The notes under the pieces: model-generated
Database searches by the model: none
What the model was told of the DNA's origin: nothing
The model's input: only the letters and a program-made list of their open reading frames with translations
Assembly: GCA_902728285.1 (NCBI GenBank)
Contig: CACVBU010000577.1
Span: 62,001-126,000, forward strand
Source of the DNA: Clytia hemisphaerica
Taxonomy: Eukaryota > Cnidaria > Hydrozoa > Leptothecata > Clytiidae
Direction of reading: 5' to 3'
Length of the DNA stretch: 64,000 nucleotides
Translations under genes and position numbers: made by a program
Shown: positions 1-12,117 of the stretch, piece after piece
How the letters are laid out: every line of letters begins with the position of its first letter
How positions within the stretch are numbered: position 1 is the stretch's first letter

Positions 1-515
1 ACTACGACTTTCTCGTTTAAATATTTGACCCTACATATAGAAATAAGTACTTAAAAGGCACGAAAAAACTTAAAATTAAAGGAATTATACGGTGTTATAT
101 ACACCCGACTCGTCTGAAACTAATGTCAGCAAAATTTTAATAAGAGTCCTTTCAAATTTGTAAATAAAAGGAAGAAAAAAATCTTGCTCCTTACAAAAGA
201 TTCTATTTATTTCAATCTGCTGAATCAACATACATTATAACTATGTAAAAGGTTAATGGCTTTAACTCCTTTTTACGATTTAGGTAAAATCGATACTTTA
301 TTGATAAATTATCGATAAATTCACGACATTTCGATTTTTTTCGATCTAGAATCTGATCTAGAATTTTTATTCTATTATTATTTTTTAGACATTGATGTAG
401 TGAAGAAAAATAAGCTGTTATAATGTATTTTGATGACCTGAAGTACCTTTTATACGTAAAAATCGACATTACCCGATAAACTCGATAATATTATTTTCTA
501 GGTCGATTTTCTCGA

Positions 516-782
516 CCCCAAAATCCAAATTTTCAAAAAAATGAAACATTATATCTGCAGATATTCACCGAAGGGCCAAGTGTGCAAAATTCCAGCAAAA
601 TTTGATCATTGTTGAAGTCTACAGGTCGCCCCTAAGTTTCAGCCTCGTTTTGACAAAAAACTCCTCCCCAGACCCCAAAATTCCAAATTCTTAAAAAAAG
701 AATACTTAAATCTGCAAACATATACCTAAGGGCCAAGTGTGCAAAATTTCAGGCAAATCAGACAATTTTTGAAGTCTACAGA
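516..782. repeat. Two diverged direct copies of a ~115-bp repeat
   Basis: Copies lie at about 516-632 and 671-782. Both contain the phrase AAGGGCCAAGTGTGCAAAAT followed by TTGAAGTCTACAG. The rest of positions 1-1090 is AT-rich with repeated ATCGAT-type words. I see no gene there. Confidence 0.6.
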
Positions 783-1119
783 CTCATTCGAAGTTTTTCA
801 GTTGACATTCGATGTTTTATCGATGATTTTATCGATTTTAGCCGTTTTTCTTACATTTTCATCGCTTAAATTAATTGTTAGTGTAATAATTTGATGACTA
901 TTAGTATTTACAAGCAAAATGCATCATAAAAGTGAAAATTCATGACCTAGAAACTGTTAAATTCATGAAAATCGATTAAAATCGATTAAATCGATTAAAG
1001 TCAACTTTTAAGCCGATTTTCTCGACACTTGCACGCTAAAATCGCGGAAACTTTTCGATTTTGCAATCAGGACATAGTAATTCGCGAGTTTCCACCAAAA
1101 AAAGTTAGTTCTAAGAGAT

Positions 1120-2051
1120 GTGTCACGAAAATCACTTTCTAGCCACTTTTTTCGACCTCAGCAGCGGGACTTCACTGATTCTATTGGCATTCTGAACAGA
1201 AAAATTGATAAATATCAGGCAAATTTTGAGATCAAGGACGTTGTTATTAAGTTATTAAAAGAGGAACTTTTAAACACACAAGAAAGCTTGAAAATCGCTC
1301 TTCAGCAAAATTCGGATCTTATTAAAGTAATTCTCTCTCTTCTGATTGCCAAAGAGAAAATCATAATTACATCTGCTCACAAGATGCCTCAAGGGATGAT
1401 ATACAAATTTATGACATTAACAATAAAAACAAATTATCTCGCATCATAAATGACATTCCTTTTGACAAAAGTTTAAATTTATACGATGACCCTCTGAAAG
1501 ACTTAAGTGTAACAGATCAATTAGAAAAAGTACGAACAAAACAACGCAACACTTATATCTCTAACACACAGAAAAAATCGAGTTTGAAGCAGTTGAAGGA
1601 TGATTCACAGAAAACAGTGAAAGTATCAGAAAAATCGGAGAAAGGTCGAAATGAAGTTGTGATCTGTGGTGATAGTATGCTAAATAACATTGTTGGTAAT
1701 GGCGTGTCGACGAAATCCACCCGAAATCTTGTTCGTAGCTTTCCTAGTGCTGATACTGATGATATGCTTGACTACTTAAAGCCAATTCTTATTAAAAATA
1801 AACCAAAGTATTTAATTCTCCATGTCGGAACTAATGACATTACGTCTGGCTGTGACACTGTAAAAAATTTTGAACGAATTCGAGACCTGGTTATGGAAAC
1901 TAGCCCCAACACTGAACTGACCATTTCGAACGTCATTGTGCGAGATGATAAAAATGCCACCAAAAATATGAAAGACGAAGTCAAACTCAAAAATGATATA
2001 TTGTCTAAATTTTGCGAAAAGTTTAATTTACACTTGATAAACCACCGATAA
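1120..2051 (+). pseudogene. LINE ORF1: coiled-coil plus SGNH/GDSL esterase-like domain
   Basis: The N-terminal part (from 1120) is a charged, coiled-coil-like segment. Reading then shifts frame near 1395-1450, where the peptide continues as NDIPFDKSLNLYDDPLKDL. The second part (1584-2051) has the esterase signatures: VVICGDSMLNNI resembles the GDSL nucleophile block and LILHVGTNDI resembles the GxND block. In CR1/L2 elements such ORF1 proteins are thought to bind the RNA or lipid during retrotransposition. The C-terminal catalytic D-x-x-H block is not evident before the stop at 2049, so the domain looks truncated or frame-broken. Confidence 0.7.
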
Positions 2052-2187
2052 TATTGGTAAAAATATGTTGTCTAAAAAGAAGTTACATTTGAATGGAAAC
2101 GGAATATCAAAACTTGCTCAAAATCTAAAATTCTTCATTTCTGAAAATTGTTGCTGAGAATCTGAAAACCAGAATGAAGCTAATGAA

Positions 2188-3104
2188 ATGGTTTGTTTAT
2201 CCTCTGATAATGTTGGCATTGATGACGCTGATATGGTACATGTAAGAAAATTGAAATTGAAAAATCCTTCTAATATATCTATCTCATATCTTAATATTAA
2301 CTCGATTAGAAATAAATTCACTGATCTACAAGTTTTAGTCGAAAAAACTTTTGATGTTATTACTATAGCAGAAACTGAACTTGATGAGTCTTTTCCAAGT
2401 GCTGATTTTAACCTTCAGGGCTATCACTTTCCTCCTTTTCGCATAGATTGTAATTCAAATAGTGGAGGACTTTTAACTTATGTGAAAAGCGATATTCCTG
2501 CACGTCACTTGAAAAGCTTCAAATTAGACCCTTCTTTGCACATTCTTCCGGTAGAACTAAGACTCAGGAAAGATAAGCTGCTTGTTTTTAACATATATAG
2601 GCCAGATAGAATAAACTTAGATTTATTTTTTCATACTTTATCTGACGCAATACACTTCTATGAAGTAGACTATAACAACATCATCGTCATTGGAGATTTT
2701 AACCTTGAACCTACTGATCCTAAGCTGGTACGTTTCCTTGAACTAAATGACATGGCTAATGTCATGAACTCAAAAATTTGCTTTAAATCTATAAATGGAA
2801 CGTGCATTGACCTTATTTTGACTAACTCGAAAAAATCATCCATAGACTTATTTATACAATGCTAAAGACAACGTATGTAAAATTATCTCCAAAAATCGTA
2901 AAATATCGAGATTATAAAAATTTCAGCCAAGAACAGTTCTTATTTGAATTGGATTTGTGTATTTCTAGTAATAATATTGAAAATTATGACCAATTTGAAA
3001 ATATTTTTAACAATATTTTGAATAGGCATGCACCGTTGAAGACCAAATATCTCAGAGCTAATAATAAACCCTATGGTTCTAAAGAACTCAGAAGGAAATT
3101 ATGA
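2188..3104 (+). pseudogene. LINE ORF2, endonuclease (EEP) domain, broken
   Basis: Exonuclease-endonuclease-phosphatase domain that would nick target DNA to prime reverse transcription. Motifs in order: SYLNINSIRNKF (catalytic Asn), ITIAETELDESF (Glu), GGLLTYVKSDIP, IIVIGDFNLEP (Asp/Asn) and GTCIDLILTN (Asp). The expected terminal Ser-Asp-His-His motif should fall near 2850-2865 but is missing. A frame change there joins directly to MLKTTYVKLSPKIVKYRDYK of the linker (2859-3104). A small deletion over the last catalytic motif is the simplest reading, so the nuclease is probably dead. Confidence 0.8.
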
Positions 3105-5983
3105 AACGCTCACATCTCAAGTCATTGGCAATAAAAACTACGAAACCTGAGGATTGGGCTAATTATAGGCGGCAGAGAAATTTGGTCGTTCAGCTAAACA
3201 AAAAAGCAAAAATTCACATAAGTCTAAGCATTTCTGGGATGCTATCAAAACAAAATTTTCAGACAAAAACTGCTAAGCTGAAGGAAAAGTTCAATTGCTT
3301 GAAAATGATGTACTACATACATCTGATGAGAAGGTTGCCGATATTTTTAATTCATATTTTAATAGGATTACTGAGACACTTGAAATCCCAGCCTGGGAAG
3401 GTCAAACCACAAATCTAAATTCTAACCCTCTGGAAAAATACGAAGAACATCCAAGCATCAAAAATATAGTTTCTCAAAAAATCTCAGATGAGGTGTTTGA
3501 CTTCTCCCAGGTTGAAGAATCTGATGTCCTCAAAGCAATTTTAAGTCTAAATAAATCAAAATCAGTTAGTGGGACTATACCGACTCGTGTGCTTAAGATT
3601 GCTGCAAATATCTGTGCTCCATTCATAACTTCATGTTTTAACAAATGCGTCGTATCTGGAACTTTACCAGATAGGCTAAAACTTGCAGACATAATTCCGA
3701 GTTTTAAAAAAAGGCTCACTAACCGATAAAGTCAATTAGTTAAGTTAGTTAAGACCAATCAGTTTACTCCCTGTTGTATCCAAAATCTTTGAGCGTTTGA
3801 TTTTTAATCAATTAAATGCGCACTTTGAACCAAGATTCTCCAAATTTTTGTGCGGTTTTCGAAAAGGTCATAGCACTCAACATGCCATTTTGAATTTGAT
3901 CAGAGATTGGCAGAGTGCTATTGCAAATAATAAAAAAGTGGGAGCGGTCTTAATTGACTTATGGAAAGTCTTTGATTGTCTGCCCCATGATCTCTTGTTA
4001 GCAAAACTTTCTGCTTATGGACTCGGTCAGAGTTCCATCAAATTAATGCACAGTTATTTAAGCAATAGAAAGCATCGGGTACGTATAGGTTCTCATCTTA
4101 GTTCATGACTTGATATTTTGCTTGGAGTACCTCAAGGATCTATTTTAGGACCTCTGTTATTCAATATTTTTATTAATGATCTATTTTATATTATCAAGGA
4201 AATTTCAAATTTTGCAGATGATAATACTTTATCAACATCAGGTTCCAACATTGACGAGGTCAACTTAAACCTCTTACGTAAGCTGAGTGTTGTTCTTGAT
4301 TGGTTTAAGCATAACTCAATGGTTGCTAACCCCTCTAAATTTCAATTAATTTATCCTGGTACTTTCAACGCAAATCTCTCTCTGCCTATTGAGAATACCC
4401 ACATCAAGAGCGTTGATGTGGTGAAACTTCTTGGTGTAAAGATTGATACCAAGATGTCATTTAATCCTTACGTCACCGAACTCTGCAAAAAAATCAAATC
4501 AAAAACTTAGGGCTTTGCGAAGAATGAGAAACTTTATATCTGAAGACAAAACAAAGCTTTTTGTAAATTCTTACATTTTGTCACCTTTCAACTATTGCCC
4601 ACTCGTCTGGATGTTCTGTAGTAAAGGAGGTAGCAACATGATTGAAAAATGGGTCGTTGTAAAACATGGAGTAGCTCCATGGAGTACTCCAATGGAGTAC
4701 CTATTGGAGTACTCTAAAAATATTACAGACCAGATTTTAGATCACCGCGAGAGGAAAATAAAGACCTGTATGATTTTGTATTTGCTCTAAAACCACTCTG
4801 TAGCAAGAATGTGGCTTTCATGTTGGTCTCTTTTTATATCCTTTCATGTCATCTGCATCACATTGAGTATGAAATTCTCATATCAAAGAAATAAGTTGGC
4901 GGACTCCATTTATTGTGATTTTCTTATTATTTTGTTAATTGAAGTGTATTTTGTCAATAAAATGACAATGAATAATTTAATGCTCTTAAACCCCTCTGTA
5001 ACCTCTCTCACAGACTGTCCCCAACTGCCATTTCATATCCAGGCATACTACCTGCATCATATTGAGTATGATAAAAATTCCTTTTGGAAATGGGTTGATA
5101 AGCCATGTATTCTATGATTGTCACAATATTTTCTTTATAAAAGTCAATCTGTTGACAAAAGGACAAAAGAAAAATATTGCTTAAGAAAGCTCTAGTGCCC
5201 TACTGGTGTTACATAAATAATATAACACACAATAATATATACAATCACACTGATATTATATGTATTATTATAAAGTGTTTGATATATCAGAGCTATTCTG
5301 CAAGCTAAATCTGGTCTGTTAATTGTAGAATCAACAAAGATTTTTAAGCAGAGAGCGTGCGCTATATGAGCTTTACTGCCAGAAATGATGGTAGCCATTT
5401 TTTCACAAACAAATACTTGAGAAATTCTTTTGATTGCTATAAATTGGAAGTTTACAGCTGATGGAAAAGGTTGATTATCAAATTGGTGATATTCATCGCT
5501 CTGACAGGTATTTTAGGGGGTACTCCATTAGGTACTCCATTGGAGTATTCCATGGAGCTAATCCATGTTTTACAACAACCCTTGAAAAATGCCACCACAG
5601 AGCACTTTGTGCTTTGAAGAATAATCAAAACTCGAGCTATGATACCTTACTAACTGATTGTAATGCGATAAGTGTACATGCAAGAAACCTAAAACTTCTT
5701 CTTACTGAAGTCTTTAAATCTATCCATGGACTTGGACCTCGCATAATGCATGGTATATTTGTCACATTACAATCAAAGTATAATCTTCGTTCTGGTCACA
5801 CCTTTGTCTCTCCCTTTATATAAAAAATACAACAGTGCCTTTGGAGTAAACACATTCGATTTTAGAGCTGTTTCTACCTGGAACAAATTACCATCTTCTG
5901 TCAAATCTCAAGAAAATTTAGGCTCTTTTATAAGCGCTCTAAAGGATGTTTTACCCACGTGCACTTGTAATATTTGTACATAG
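3101..5983 (+). pseudogene. LINE ORF2, reverse transcriptase and C-terminal region, broken and interrupted
   Basis: The RT reads through several frames: 3101-3418, 3295-3729, 3797-4108 and 4118-4510, then 4443-4650 and 5582-5983. Recognisable pieces are GFRKGHSTQHAILNLI, motif A VLIDLWKVFDCLPHDLL (Trp where Ser is usual), GVPQGSILGPLLFNIFINDL and motif C FADD. The C-terminal region is cut by the inserted element after MIEK and resumes as CHHRALCALKNN, ending with TFDFRAVSTWNKLPSSVKS. Breaks are a frameshift near 3720, an in-frame stop at about 4106-4108 and a frameshift near 4500. Confidence 0.85.
4651..5581. mobile_element. 931-bp TIR element inserted in the LINE (9-bp TSD)
   Basis: Terminal inverted repeats start GGGTCGTTGTAAAACATGGA on the left and GGGTTGTTGTAAAACATGGA on the reverse-complemented right end, and extend with mismatches over about 60 bp through CCATGGAGTACTCCAATGG-type words. 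The flanks carry TTGAAAAAT at 4642-4650 and 5582-5590. Removing the element and one copy restores the LINE reading IEK-CHHRAL. A 9-bp duplication and GGG-starting TIRs fit Mutator-like elements; Merlin (8-9 bp) is an alternative. No transposase is visible. The interior holds two diverged copies of a ~195-bp unit with CATATTGAGTATGA, which recurs at 44080-44390. Confidence 0.85.
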
Positions 5984-6180
5984 CTTTATATTTTATTATT
6001 ATTGTTATTATTATGTTAATTAATTAATTATGACTACTTTCCTATTTTTCTTAGAAATTTTTTGTTTTGATTTTATGACAGTTGGATTGGATTAGAACTT
6101 ACTTTGTAAATTTCTAGATTGTTTTTACCCAACTTAAAATAAAGAGTAAATAAAAAATTAAAAAAAAAAAAAAAAAAAAA

Positions 6181-6317
6181 TGAACCCTGGAGGACCTATG
6201 CAAAATACATCCGCTAAAATGAAAATCCTTTGAGAAATTTTTGGTGAAAGGTACTAAAGCATGCGTCTAAAATTACAGGCTACAGAAAAACTTTTAGAAG
6301 AAAAAAATGAATAATGT
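6181..6317. other. Short spacer between LINE tail and next pseudogene
   Basis: No coding signal, tRNA or clear repeat is visible between the LINE poly-A and the minus-strand pseudogene. Confidence 0.5.
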
Positions 6318-6319
6318 TC

Positions 6320-9300
6320 ATTTGTCTTTGTTTTTCGATTCTTTGTGCATCATATCAAGCCATTGATCGTAAGGCATTGTTTCAGTCAGTCTTTGGGCAA
6401 TAACGTTTTCCTTTGAACCAGCTATGTCCGGTACCCTTGACTGGTTTTCCACAAGTCTTACAAGCGTAGTCTTTTTGAGGATTTGAAGAAGTTGAGGGGT
6501 TTTTTGGGAGATGTCACGTTTAGATTTAGTGGACAAGAAACAGCAGGACGTAGAAGATTGCCACAACGTGTTGCAAAATGGTGTGGGAATAGCATCGGTG
6601 ATCGGGTTGGGGACGTATTGACAAATAAACTGAGGGGCGTACATCTGTGGTGGAATTTGAATATGATTGTGATAACAAGGGTGATGGGATTCCTATGGAG
6701 GTGATTGAGGTGGTGTTTTGAGGATTGGTCGTGGTGTGACAGTACGAGGGACAGAGATTCAAACAGCATTACGTTTCTTTTCACGCTTTTTGACCGGGTT
6801 GGCTTTTCTACGGCAGATAAGCTTCGCCTTTCCGGACCGGTCTTCTAGGTCTACAATTTCGATCGAGGCAACACCTTCTGTTTTGACATTTGTCGGTTTT
6901 TGTACTGCACTTAGTACGACTTTTGACAATGTTAAATCCCCAGGAGTGTCTCTTCCTTGTAAATGCTCGGTCACCACCTGGCGACGAGTTTTGTTTTCGT
7001 CCCACACTTTCAAAGTATGTTCATTGATTGGAACAAGAACCAGTTTGATTTCTTCAAAGATGAGGCTGTTGAAGAGTCGAGCTCGGATGTTGATGTAAGC
7101 TCTAACTATTTGTTTCCATCTAGAATCGTATCTCCGTCGGCCTTCTTCCTGATAGGTCACATTGTGCTGATACTTGCTGCACAAGATTATACAGATTGCT
7201 TCCACGATCCTGGTTTTTGACGGTAGAAATGCAGGGGTGGAGCCGGAAAGGAAGGTTCTTGCCATTTCGACGACACCGACGTGTCCACTTCTTCGTTTGA
7301 TAAACTTTCCACGGGTTGGCTTCTTCACAACACTGCTGTACTTAACCGGTCTCTTGTCATAGTCATCAAGGCATTCGTATAAGCGTTTTATTTTTTCTTT
7401 CTTGGTGTTGGTGATGCTTGTTCCAGTGGTGTCAACCAGAGCATGGGCAAGTTTGTCCACTTTGTTCCAGCCAGGGATACCGTTTGAATAAGTCGATTTC
7501 TCATCCTCTTCATCACAGTAGCCATGGTCATCATCTTTGGAGAAGCCAGTTTCTTCGTCCGGGAAATGCTCTTCAACAAACCCATTTTCATTAATGCCGG
7601 AATCGATGGAGTATGATGTCTCGATATTGGTACCATCATTAATATTCTATTTAATGAAATTGTCGTCGAAAGGTTGAGCGTTCTGCCGACTCCATGCCAA
7701 AATGCTCGGTGGGCAGCTTAGAAGGTGGTTGTGCTTCGTTAAATCTTCGACCATGAACAGAAAGATGAAGTTGGTTCATCTGCTCGACCAATTTGGCATC
7801 GAAGCTTTGGAGGCTGGAGCATGATTCATCGATGGCGTATGTTCTGTTCATGTTCCATCTGTAAACACCTTCAAGCAAAAAAGCTTGGAAATTTACAGGA
7901 TTGGCGCTTGTTCCTGGGATGAACGTATGAATATGGTGGTGGAACGATTCCAATGATATTGTACCACGAGCACATCTGTAGATTGGAAGTTCAACTTCAT
8001 ATTTTGTCGATGTTCCAATCTGCGTGTAGAGTTGGGTGCCAGGTGGGTCTTGGATGAAATGAAGGTGCTTCTTTTGTTCCTCCCAAATCTCAACAATGCA
8101 AAGTTTCAGCAGGGGTACACCAAGAGGATCTGTTGCACCAGTAAAAGAAAGAATCAGCTGCTCTATGAGGTATTTTGTTTTGTCTGCTCCTCTGGTACTT
8201 CGTTTGCTGTTCCTCGTCATTTCACCTTTTGTGATTCTCTTTTTGATTGCTTGGATGGTTGGGTTAACTACTTTCTTGGCTTTGAGCTCACCTCGCTTAG
8301 CTCGATTAACCGGTTGTAATCTGTTTGGTCCCACTCAAACACCATAAAGTGGTTAGTTGCAGAAGTGAATCTTTCCGAGAAACGACGGATGTAGTGCCAA
8401 ATATCCAGGCATAATCGCATGATACTCCGTTCAGCAAAAAGGATTTCAAACTTTGAATCTCCACCAGACGAACAGCAATCTCGGTCTGTTTATAGAATGA
8501 TGGGTGGTTTTACGTTTGCAGATTTGAAGCTTTTTATCAAGCCATCTGCCAAGGGTTGCAATGCTTCTAAACTCTAAATTCATTACCAACATTCGTAACC
8601 CAGTGTGCTTAATCTTTCCCTATGCCAGTGAGTTTCTTTGCAATCTTTCTAGTGGAATCGATTTTAAGAATTCGACCTAAAGTTGAGCACAAAGATGTTT
8701 TGATGATGTCGAGTCGTGTGTATACGTCACGGACATATGCTGCCAAAAACCACTGATTCCTTGGAAGGTCACGAATGGCCGGAACAGTATTGTATGTCAC
8801 TGTTTCATTAAAGGTCTCAATAGCTTTCTTATGTTGCATACAGGCGAACATATATTTGATGTTTTGCTTCATCCAATGTTCATGATGGATTTCGACAAGT
8901 GTGTTGCCAAAAGCTGTTGGGCTATTGCCAAGGGTTCTTGAACGCAAGAATGTTAGCAAATTCTTGTCCACTGCATATTTAAGTGTCAGGAAAGCTGACA
9001 CGAAGACCAATTGGTAGTTGATTGAGGATACGATTGTCCCAACCACTACAAGTTGCACCACATTTACAGGACATGAATTCTGTTGTCAAGTAGTACCAAT
9101 CTGTAATGTGAAATACCAGTCTCAACTTTAGGTAAAAACCGTGTGGATGCAGACCCAAACCACAATCATGACATTTGAATTCAAACTCGTGCGCTCGCAT
9201 TGGTACCCATAAACAGAAACGACGTTGATAATAAATTTTGGGATCAGGTTTTGTTGGCACACATGAGGATTGGTGGAGGGCCATACCACATATGTACCAT

Positions 9301-9434
9301 ATCGGTGTTGGTGATTTCAACCGCCCAGCCAATCCTTTTTTGACGTTTTCTGAGGTAGAGTTGAAAGGAGCCTTTCCTATCCATTGTTGATCGTATGGAT
9401 CAATGTAGTTCAGCCAACCATCCGGAATTCTCAC
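6320..9434 (-). pseudogene. DUF6729-like multi-copy protein, frameshifted
   Basis: Read from 9434 downward. The first segment has a Cys-rich N-terminal module (FKCHDCGLGLHPHGFYLK, then MSCKCGATCSGWDNRIL). It continues after a frameshift near 8990-9060 with FLRSRTLGNSPTAFGNTL, NQWFLAAYVRDVYTRL and KIDSTRKIAKKLTG. A middle segment (8334-7651) has GVPLLKLCIVEIW, LPIYRCARGTISLESFHHH and FIPGTSANPVNFQAFLLEGV. The last segments (7460-6759) contain YDKRPVKYSS, SGHVGVVEMARTFLSG and RARLFNSLIFEE, and the C-terminal Zn-ribbon-like CKTCGKPVKGTGHSWFKGKR lies near 6400-6480. The order matches uncharacterised DUF6729 proteins that are abundant in cnidarians and fish. At least four frame changes make this copy nonfunctional. 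Function is unknown; transposon linkage is my inference. Confidence 0.75.
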
Positions 9435-9507
9435 AGAGTAGTCCTAATGAAAAAAGCTCAGTCCAAAATATCCTATAACGCAGGACTCAATGGGACCAAA
9501 CCTATTA

Positions 9508-9593
9508 TGCAATATGGGCGATTCTACTCAAATCTGTATATGCTGTTCTTCGGACGGTATGTACAGATTTGAGTATAATTGCCCATATAATGG
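9508..9593. other. Near-perfect ~34-bp hairpin with ~12-nt loop
   Basis: The left arm holds ATATGGGCGATTCTACTCAA followed by ATCTGTATATGC, and the right arm is its reverse complement apart from G-U-type changes and one mismatch. The loop is about TGTTCTTCGGAC. It sits 70 bp beyond the start of the DUF6729-like pseudogene. It could be a foldback MITE, a pre-miRNA-like hairpin or a terminus of the neighbouring element. Confidence 0.7.
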
Positions 9594-9599
9594 AAAACA

Positions 9600-11750
9600 T
9601 TTTTTTTAATTTAGAAAAAGTACTTAATTAGTTAAGATATAAAGACATACAACTAAAAAGTGCTTTGAAAAAAATTATAATTACCAAAATAGCAAGAATA
9701 TAACGTATAACAAAACAATGCATTTCAAGAAAGATCAACTTCATGTTGTGAAAGTAATGAAAGTAATTGAACACAAATCACTCGTCTGGAATTTTATTTG
9801 AAGTATCATTTGGTAGTGGGAATGACTCTAACTCGGACATCGGCAACTAGAATAAAACAATGGGATAATGCATGAAGGTAATAAAGATACAGATGGAAAG
9901 AAAACGTCTCGATGATGACCTAAATGGTCGTTGAAATCTTTTATAAATCTATTCAAAGCGGCTTTTCTTTGATGTACCATCATTGGAAGCAAAAAACATC
10001 AATGCATAACTTTATAAGAACAGAAAGAGGCTGGTCCGTTGATTTTGAAAAACTTAATTTTGCGAGAAATCTCAGTTAAAATGCGATTCGAAATAGTTTC
10101 AACTGATTTAAGGATAAAAGAATATATTAATTTCATAAGGATATACTTTTGGGTAGGCATTTTGTGAACGTTGAGAGTCGCATCACATTATCATTAAAAT
10201 TTTCTTATCTTAAAATCTTCACGTCTAAGTGGGCAGCGGTTTTCATACTCCGGCAAAATGATCGATAAAAGGTTCCTAATCGTAACACTTAATTTTTTTT
10301 TGAATCTAAAATGTACTTAAAAATGTAATGTCTTTTCATTCATCTTAAATATTCCCACGAGTATACCCAAAATTAATCATCTTATTCCAAAAGCAACCAA
10401 ACAGCTGTTTGCTTCCGATGATAAATCAGAATATAACAAAATGCATTGACTCTCCATCTATCTTTATTACCTTCATGGATAATGCAATACATGATCTTTG
10501 AAAAAATATACAAGATTAAATGTAAACCAGTATCATAAACATTAGTAATTAAAGTATTATGCATAAAGATAATAGGAATATGATAGAAATTTAACAAAAA
10601 TCAGCATCAAAGCCTCTCTTCTAAGAAAAATATCTGTTAAAAGACTTACAACAGATTTAGTTTGATCTTTTTGCAGTGAAGTAATTAGAGATGAGTAAGT
10701 TTGACTCAAATGAAGTGATGCCTAAAAAGGAAATTATGGTGTTATATTAATAGAGAAAGTTTTGAATCCTTTTGATTTGGAAAGTTGATGAGAAATTCCC
10801 AACACTAAGAATAAAAACTCAAGTCTAAAAAGAGAACCTTTGAAAAACTACGAGAAATGCCCAGAATGTTTGAAATACCTAAGAGCAATACTTACTGTAG
10901 GTCCAGTTACTGGAGGTTGTGTAGAAACTGTCGAACAAGTTTTCGTTGAGTGAGCAGCTATTGGGAAATCAAACGACTTAAATGGAAATAAATACCACTA
11001 TTATGAATGTTGGAGAAATAATATGAAAATTAGATAGAGATAGTGCAGATATCTTGAAAACCAAATATTGAAAAAATTAAAAATGGAGTTGATTATGCAG
11101 TATTGTAACTTTGGTTTAACCGTAATATCTGAAGCTTTTCCGTGAATCGTGGAAATACAAGGAATAGATTTTGCTGAGATTGAACTTGCCGAAATCTACA
11201 AAAAAATAAAGAGCTTTCATAAGGTTTAAATACTAAATGTTGCTTGTATAACCCAAATCCTAGTCATATCTCTGAGAAAAATCAAAATTAAAATTAGTGT
11301 TAGCGTTGAATTGACAAAAAAAAGGTTTGCAAACCTTCGGACTTTTGATTGTTTGGTTAATAGAAGAAGTTGTATCAGTTGCTTTCTAAAAAAAAGAAAA
11401 ACTTTTAATCTTCAATTGAAACAGTATCGATATTTACCTCACTGACAAATAGTGAATGCATCCTAAGCGAGCTCAATCTATTTTAAAGACCAAAATAAAA
11501 AAGTTTGTTTACATTCATTCAACTTTACATGCACATTCAATTTTTTCAAATATATATGATATAATTTTTAGCTTGAAAGGAAGCATTTTGCTGGATGATG
11601 GTGATTTGTTTCTTTTGAGTGAAAATTGTAATCTATAAAAAAATAAGTACCGTAATGCCATCATACAATGTCTAATTCCGTGAAAGCAGCTTTATCTATT
11701 AAATTTTCTCTGTTTTACAGTAAATAACCTTCAAAAGACCAAAAAGTTGC
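9600..11750. other. AT-rich intergenic stretch, no supported gene
   Basis: Only short open frames with no recognisable motifs occur. A weak peptide-like stretch near 10850-10960 (YEKCPECLKYLRAIL) is interrupted by stops. I see no tRNA, tandem array or clear TIR. Confidence 0.5.
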
Positions 11751-11753
11751 CAT

Positions 11754-11931
11754 GACGGAGTTAGTTTGATTTTTCGCTAACTTTTTTTTTTCGAAAAATT
11801 TTGATGAAAAAGATCGTCAATCAAGCTGAGAAAGGACAAGACGTCTCGCAGTACATCACTTCATTACCACACTTCCTAACTTGCAAGCAAAGTAACCTCT
11901 GAGCATTGTGAAGGAGATGCAAAGTTGCTAT
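11754..11931. repeat. tRNA-adjacent spacer repeat, copy A
   Basis: About 175 bp that recur at 17163-17357 in the same orientation. Shared blocks include AGTTTGATTTTTCGCTAACT, GAAAAAGATCGTCAATCAAG and ACTTCCTAACTTGCAAGCAA. Similarity stops at about 11930, next to the 3' end of tRNA-Glu. In this copy the reading frame open in copy B has a stop (CTC TGA). Confidence 0.8.
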
Positions 11932-12003
11932 CTCCCGTGCGGGGAATCGAACCCCGGCCGCGGCGGTGAGAGCGCCGAATCCTAGCCACTAGACCACACG
12001 GGA
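11932..12003 (-). tRNA. tRNA-Glu (CTC)
   Basis: The reverse strand reads TCCCGTGTGGTCTAGTGGCT, a D-arm, an anticodon stem-loop CGGCG-CTCTCAC-CGCCG with anticodon CTC, and a T-arm CGGGG-TTCGATT-CCCCG. It closes with CACGGGA pairing perfectly with the 5' TCCCGTG. A and B box sequences (TGGTCTAGTGG, GGTTCGATTCC) are canonical, so the gene looks functional. Length is 72 nt, with no intron. Confidence 0.95.
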
Positions 12004-12117
12004 CACAACTGCCCTCACAGAGATCAAACTCATCATGTTTTGGAATCAAAAGATCATTCTTTTTGACTTTATAAAGTTTTGGCTTGATGTACAGTCATGT
12101 TCAAAGTATGTTGACAT

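Larger units (their letters stand above)
1090..6180 (+). mobile_element. CR1/L2-like LINE retrotransposon, decayed, with a nested DNA element
   Basis: A non-LTR retrotransposon read on the plus strand. In order it has ORF1 with a GDSL/SGNH-esterase-like domain, ORF2 with an apurinic-type endonuclease and reverse transcriptase, the conserved C-terminal region, an AATAAA at 6138-6143 and a 22-nt A run at 6159-6180. Esterase-bearing ORF1 and this C-terminal region are known from the CR1/L2 group. Several frameshifts and stops plus a 931-bp insertion at 4651-5581 make it inactive. The 5' end is an estimate. Without the insertion the element is about 4.2 kb, slightly short for the group. Confidence 0.85.

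Noticed and set aside
1772-1990. Minus-strand frame over LINE ORF1
   Set aside because: Shadow of the esterase-domain frame.
4809-5117. 102-codon open frame inside the 931-bp element
   Set aside because: Covers the two noncoding interior repeat units; no motif, and the related copy at 44080 is not open.
10840-10960. Possible hAT-type transposase remnant
   Set aside because: Only a short, stop-interrupted peptide-like stretch; the dimerisation motif cannot be recognised.
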